A stretch of DNA of 64,000 nucleotides from Guadua angustifolia. Its lineage: Eukaryota > Streptophyta > Magnoliopsida > Poales > Poaceae. This document shows, piece by piece, positions 59,552 through 64,000 of this stretch. How positions within the stretch are numbered: the first letter of the stretch is position 1; each line of letters starts with the position of its first letter. The DNA lies in NCBI GenBank assembly GCA_036346375.1, contig CM070514.1, positions 11,746,463 to 11,810,462 on the forward strand, written 5' to 3'. The position numbers and the translations under genes were made by a program. The notes under the pieces were generated by a model. The model was given only the letters and a program-made list of their open reading frames with translations, searched no databases and was not told the DNA's origin.

Positions 59552-60815
59552 TGTCGGTGTACTTTGCACCGGGGTACCCTCTCCACCGTAGAAGTAATAG
59601 GCCCAAGCGGCTGGCCCAAATTTAGCGGTTCGGGCGATCACGCCCCTTGCCAGGCGAGGAGCCCATGTGCCCCCTAGCGGCGACTGGCGATCATGCCATT
59701 TGTCGGCGGCGACCAGCGTGGCACCTGGCGGGTGGCCGGGCGATCACGCCACTGCCGGCGAGGGAGCCCACGTGGCCCCCGGCAAGCGACTGGCGATCAT
59801 GCCTCGCTCGACGGCGGCGGCGTGTGGCGCCTGGCGGCGGCCGGCGATCACGCCGCCCATCGGGCGAGCCCATGTGGCCCCCTGGCGGCGACACAGCGAT
59901 CATGCCTCGCTCACCGGGCGGCGTTTGACGTGGCGCCTGGCGGCGGCCGGCGATCACGCCGCCTACGGGCGAGCGAGCAGCGTGGCCCCTAAGCGGCGAC
60001 TGGCGATCATGCCTGCTTTCGGGCGCGGCGGCAGCGTGGCGCCTGGCGAAAGCCGGCGATCACGCCGCCGCCGCGAGCGTTGGCTTATGAGGCGGCCTGG
60101 CAAGTGGGTGGGCGTCTGGGCCCCCCTTATCAGGCCACGAAGGCAACCAAAAGAATGAGAGGAAGGCTTCACCTTGAAGTTTCCCTCCCCTGGCACCTCT
60201 TATCAGGGTCATTAATTGTGAAGGATTCTACTATCGACACGACGACGGCTCATCCCTCTAACGCCTCTTACCAACCCGTCGCAGAACCGTCGTGTCCCGG
60301 GCGGATTGGGCGAGGCCACTCACCAACATTAAATGAGGTTTGGAGGACAAGGCCACGGAGGCGTGTGTAATAAATGAGTCGTGGGTCGACGTGGAAGTTG
60401 GAATGATGGATGTAATTAATGTGCCATAGATAAGCATAGCGTCACCTTCTCTCCTGCCCAAGCCAGCTTGTCTATATAAGGGCGCCTCGGTGCATGGAGG
60501 GAGGGGGTCGGTCGGTCGGTCATCGTGAGCACACAAGGAGAACACAAAGAGTAGATGAAAGACAGAGTAGCCATTGTAATCCCCTTCACATTTTTCTCAA
60601 CGAAGAACCAGCAAGACGTAGGGCTATTGCCCACTCTGGGAGCCTGAACCTGGGTACATCGCTGTATTCATTAGCTTGTTGATTCCCGGAATTCACCGTA
60701 GAGAGACATTAGGGCTTCCAGCTACGAAGATGCCCTCTACCGAACCATATCTTCTGTCCAGGGATTAGTCGATCCTATTCATCGATGAAATCTTGTCAGG
60801 CAAAATACGCCGACA
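59552..60815 (+). mobile_element. gypsy 5' LTR with GC minisatellite
   Basis: It begins tgtcggtgtactttgc and ends caaaatacgccgaca, a 1264 bp LTR inserted into the Sirevirus gag. The sequence after it, ggggtgcgccaggtaggggg, is of the type that follows 5' LTRs in a group of grass gypsy elements. The TATA-like string tctatataaggg near 60472 and the following 'cacaaggagaacacaaag' fit a U3-R boundary. The 3' LTR is outside the window, so no TSD can be read. Confidence 0.75.
59635..60095. repeat. GC-rich minisatellite around ggcgatcacgcc
   Basis: About ten copies of ggcgatcatgcc or ggcgatcacgcc occur at variable spacing (about 30-60 bases), linked by 'ggcggcgact' and 'gtggcgcctgg' words. Long open frames in several frames on both strands are caused by this repeat. 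Confidence 0.8.
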
Positions 60816-61154
60816 GGGGTGCGCCAGGTAGGGGGATAGTGGTTGGCTTATCCGGCCATCTCTCCGACGGATTCCGGCCTTCCATCCGAAAGGACCTTGC
60901 ATCCAGTGATGGCGGGTTCACACTCACAGCGACCGGAGGTGGCGGAGGTTAGCAGCGCCCAGAACATGTCCCGGCATTCTCGCCGGATGGGGGATCGCCT
61001 CACGCCGCCTCCGCAGGAGGGCAGTGGTGCCCCCATGGCGGCCGCCGAGCTTCCTGTTCGGCGCCGGCTAGCCATGGAGGCCGCCACTCCGGCCCAGAAC
61101 CTGCATGCGGTCCGTCTCCTCCTGGACCACCCTCCGGTGGAACTCGCAGGAGAC
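60816..61154 (+). pseudogene. gypsy gag N-terminal fragment
   Basis: The frame from 60909 (MAGSHSQRPEVAEVSSAQN) resembles the start of gag in the grass gypsy group that has this LTR and leader. It includes an Ala/Pro-rich stretch and ATPAQNLHAVRLLLDHPP. After about 61154 it fuses to an unrelated sequence in the opposite orientation, so only about 80 residues of gag remain. Confidence 0.6.
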
Positions 61155-61420
61155 ACCCTGGCCGCGCCATGGCTGTGGGATATTGCGGTCATCGGAAGGT
61201 ACCTCGTCCGAATCGCTGTAGAGTTCAGAGTCATTGATGCCGTTGGTATCCGCCATGAAGCACATGCCGGAGAAGTCGTTGCCGCCTTTCATCTCTTGCG
61301 GATCATCCTCGCCTTCGTCGCTCCATGTCTCCGTGTCGGAGAGGTTGATGTCGTCGAGGGCGGCGAGGACGTGGTGGAAGAGCTTCTTGTTCTTTGAGAA
61401 GTTGCGGTACTTCTTCTCGT
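61155..61420 (-). pseudogene. copia gag C-terminal fragment
   Basis: On the minus strand the frame reads KKYRNFSKNKKLFHHVLAAL, then DINLSDTETWSDEGEDDP, DFSGMCFMAD and ELYSDSDEVPSDD. The pattern of an acidic stretch, C-F-M-A, then another acidic stretch is typical of the segment after the zinc knuckle in copia gag. It is a short orphan fragment lying between two gypsy pieces. Confidence 0.55.
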
Positions 61421-61427
61421 GCGCCGG

Positions 61428-62650
61428 TGTCGACGTTTGTTACCGACAATAATGAAAAGGGGGCGACGCGCTGGACCCAAACTCGATGGTAGCACAAGAA
61501 CACCCGAAGTATACAGGTTCGGTCTCTCACGGTGGAGATAATACCCTAGTCCTGTGCTCTGGAATTATATGTGGCTAGCTGATTGCCGATGAGATGTTCC
61601 GTCTTGTTACATTACGTTACTGTTCTCCTCCCCCAACCCCCTTTATATAGCGGAGGAGGGCGGTTACAAAGAAGAGTCCTAATCGGTTACAAGGTGGAGA
61701 TTGTATCTCTTTCCTTATCCGTTAAACATGATAGCGGATATGATTACAATTGTATCCTCCTAAAGGTCGGTTTCCATCTTAGGGTTTCCTTCTTGCAAGC
61801 ATGGCACTGCCTCTTGGGCAATATCCATCTTCATGTACTCGGCTTGGCCTATCCCCTCCCGGGTGGTCCTCACGACCTGCCATGCAGATACCCGGGGTCC
61901 ATATACTCCACAGTAGCCCCCGAGTGCTTTGCGATCGAGTTGCCGCCTTCCTGGTCGTAGCCCAACTGAGTCATGCTTCACGCCGCAAGTGCTTCCATTC
62001 TTGATGCCACTTTTCGAATTGGTTTTTCCTTCCACCGCAAGTGCCCATTGTAGGCAAAGAGATCGTGAAGGACTCAATAGAGCTCCACGCGTTGAATTAT
62101 ATCCGATTGTCGTGGCGTACAGCTGGTGGCCCATCATGGGGCATACCGTAAATGATATGCAGAAGTCAAAAAACGCTTTTCCCGCTCATGGCGAAATTCA
62201 GCACCGCTCCTTTTAAATTCGACACTGACGTTGCTGGTGTCGTCGTTGAAGCATTTGCCCACACGCGTCGCATTCAAGTTTATTAGTCCTGAAATGAAAT
62301 AATGCATGTGCAGAACTTAGGCCGCGTAAAAACAACTCACTCGGATGTGATGTCCGACTGGTTTGTGTATAATTTTATAGTTTTTTACTCCTTTTCCTTA
62401 TTGATTTTGAATTCATCCGAGTGGTTTGACTCTTTTTGTTTAAGCACTCTGCCCGACTAGTCTAGCCCCCGAGCGTCGGGAGTCGGCTCATGGCTCTTTT
62501 TCCCAGACACGCGATTTGGGTGACTAAAGTTCGCCGTTCATGGGGTCAGAGCTTCACAACTCGGAATCAAAGCGCTCGGACTTAGTCGCAATCATAAGGA
62601 AATAAGGAAAAGTATATGATCCACAAGCGGGGTTGCACATGTGCAACACT
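61428..62650 (-). mobile_element. gypsy-like LTR, minus orientation
   Basis: The string tgtcgacgtttgttaccgaca at 61428 recurs at 63947, so these are the 3' ends of two LTR copies on the minus strand. A minus-strand TATA string (ctatataaaggggg, at about 61637-61650) lies about 215 bases before that end, as expected for an LTR. The 5' limit of this 3' LTR on the minus strand is not clear and is put near 62650. Confidence 0.55.
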
Positions 62651-62769
62651 ATTAGGTGTAGCCCCGACTTCTTTGCTTAATTGAGTAGCAATTGAGTAGC
62701 AAGTCAATAATAATAACAATAATGACATAATTGAGTAAAAAGCGACTTAGCCGCTTTATGCTCCATGTG

Positions 62770-63310
62770 TTCTGACGATCGTGCCGTCCTTGCTCGTGGG
62801 CGCAGCGTGGCTTTTGGTCGTGCGAAGTTGGCGCCGGGCGCAGCGAGGCTCTTGCGTCAGGCCGGTTGGCGCTCGAAGCTGCTCGTGGCCGTGCGAAGTT
62901 GGCGCTTCGGGCGCGGCGCGGCGTCGTGGCCGTGCCGATAGTGGCGCTTCGAAGCGCAGCGTGGCTCGTGACCGTGCGAAGGTTGGCGCTTCGGCGCGGC
63001 GGGCTCTTGGCCGTGCCGATGGTGGCGCTTCGAAGCGCGGCGCGGCTTCGTGGCGTCTGCGATAGTGGCGCTTCGAAGCGCAAGGTAGCTCTTAGCCTTG
63101 CCGATAGTGGCGCCGAGGCGCAGCGCGGCTTCGTGGCCGCACGTGCCGATGGTGGCGCTTCGAAGCGCGGCGTGGGTTTTGGCGTCTGCCGATAGTGGCG
63201 CTTCGAAGGCGCAGCGGCTTCGTGGCGTCGTGCGATGGTGGCGCTTCGAAGCGCGGCGTTAGCTCGTGCCGTGCGAAGTTGGCGCTTCGAAGCGCGGCGT
63301 AAACTCATGG
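62770..63310. repeat. palindrome-containing tandem array
   Basis: A roughly 40-50 bp GC-rich unit repeats about ten times. Six copies contain the perfect 14 bp palindrome gcgcttcgaagcgc and a seventh has one extra base in it. The linking words are 'cgtggccgtgccgatagtg' variants. Open frames on both strands (a minus-strand frame of over 200 codons, plus-strand frames of about 100) are by-products of the repeat. Confidence 0.85.
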
Positions 63311-63946
63311 TCTCGGTTTCCTTGGCGCACTTGATTCGCTTGACTTGTCAACAAGACTTTTGCATGCATGCACCGAATTCCTTAGCGGTCTCGGTTGCCT
63401 TCAAGCATGTACTGTTGAGCTGCATGTATGCAATGTACCGCACCTTCCTCTATCCGTCTCGGTTCCGATCCGCCGCATGCATGTATGAGACTTCCACGTA
63501 GCGATCGCCATGCACTTCTTTTCCGTCTCGGTTTCGATCCGATTTCCGGCCCGACGTCCGCGTGAGACGCCGCATCTTTGCATGCACCGTCTGCCATGTC
63601 GAAGACGCCATGCAAGTGCCTCCGGTGGGGCCCTGCTGCATGCAACCGACGCGCCTGCAGTCTTCCACGCGCCTGCGGCCGCTCCGCGCCAGAAGCCCAG
63701 ACAGCCTGTCCGCCAATCGAAGACGCCATGTGAAGACACCCAACGATGCAAGCATGAGTCTTCCATGCTCAACGATGCATGCATGAGTTTTCCACGCGTG
63801 TGCCTCTGGTGGGGACCTGCTGCATGCATACGCCTTTGGTCTTCTTCCACGCGCCTGCGGCCGCCCGAAGAAGTCACCCCTACCCGAAGATTGCCATCGA
63901 GCTTGCTGCGATTGATCTTAGCGCAGCCCCTACCTGGCGCGCCAAC
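63311..63946 (-). mobile_element. interior of the short gypsy-like element
   Basis: It has tgcatgca-rich sequence and two direct repeats (about 63615-63680 and 63798-63862, sharing 'ggtggggmcctgctgcatgca' and 'ccacgcgcctgcggccgc'). Next to the LTR, on the minus strand, gttggcgcgccaggtagggg marks the region where the primer-binding site is expected. I see no gag or pol domain, so the element looks non-autonomous. Confidence 0.5.
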
Positions 63947-64000
63947 TGTCGACGTTTGTTACCGACAATAATGAAAAAGGGCTACGCTGTGGCGGACCCA
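63947..64000 (-). mobile_element. gypsy-like 5' LTR end, minus orientation (cut by window)
   Basis: The first 54 bases match 61428 onwards with small differences. The rest is outside the window. Confidence 0.65.

Noticed and set aside
59647..60158. Long open frames in several frames and on both strands
   Set aside because: Produced by the ggcgatcaygcc minisatellite, which lacks stops in many frames.
62652..63308. 218-codon minus-strand frame rich in Arg, Ala and Thr
   Set aside because: It follows the palindromic tandem array; the repeated peptide units mirror the DNA repeat.

Overview
The window reads as nuclear DNA of a grass (Poaceae). It has one spliced plant gene, no tRNA or rRNA gene, and about 85-90% recognisable transposable elements, nested in layers: Ty1/copia Sireviruses, Ty3/gypsy chromoviruses, CACTA, hAT, Mutator-like and Stowaway-like DNA elements, and a LINE. 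The species cannot be named from the sequence alone. All features were read by eye; insertion calls with a stated target-site duplication (TSD) are the strongest.

Layout. 1-930: 3' end of a Sirevirus. 960-6550: minus-strand gypsy 5' half (gag, leader ORF, PBS, LTR) carrying a hAT MITE. 6550-12300: low-copy or unrecognised DNA with MITEs, a solo LTR (TSD actag) and a duplicated block. 12324-14666: short non-autonomous copia element (TSD agcct) with a hAT MITE in its 3' LTR. 14690-15901: two more MITEs, the second lying just upstream of the gene. 16144-20859: the one host gene, a ten-exon fatty acyl-CoA reductase whose joined exons give an open frame of 494 codons; its second intron is swollen by a hAT element. 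20860-23910: MITE, TRIM-like element, gypsy 5' end. 23917-30086: Sirevirus pieces with a 3.1 kb CACTA element (TSD taa) inserted in an integrase fragment. 30089-36009: a long inverted repeat made by two head-to-head Sirevirus ends, a gypsy LTR flanked by pol-end and gag-start, and a 5'-truncated LINE.

36018-59551: a minus-strand Sirevirus split by a complete 15.5 kb gypsy chromovirus (38346-53833, TSD ttgac), whose own 5' LTR is split by a 3.16 kb solo LTR (TSD acggt). 59552-64000: a gypsy LTR with the start of gag, a copia fragment, and a short minus-strand gypsy-like element containing an array of palindromic repeats.

Function. Only the reductase looks like a working gene; its product would make primary fatty alcohols for cuticular wax or related lipids. 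Every retroelement coding region seen has stops, frameshifts or deletions. The most notable signals are non-coding: a family of short palindromes with changing arms and a constant TGTGT loop in the solo LTR, a hairpin motif shared by three Sirevirus-type LTRs, a ~360 bp inverted repeat, a leader ORF preserved in two different chromoviruses, and a young hAT MITE about 115 bp upstream of the reductase TATA box.
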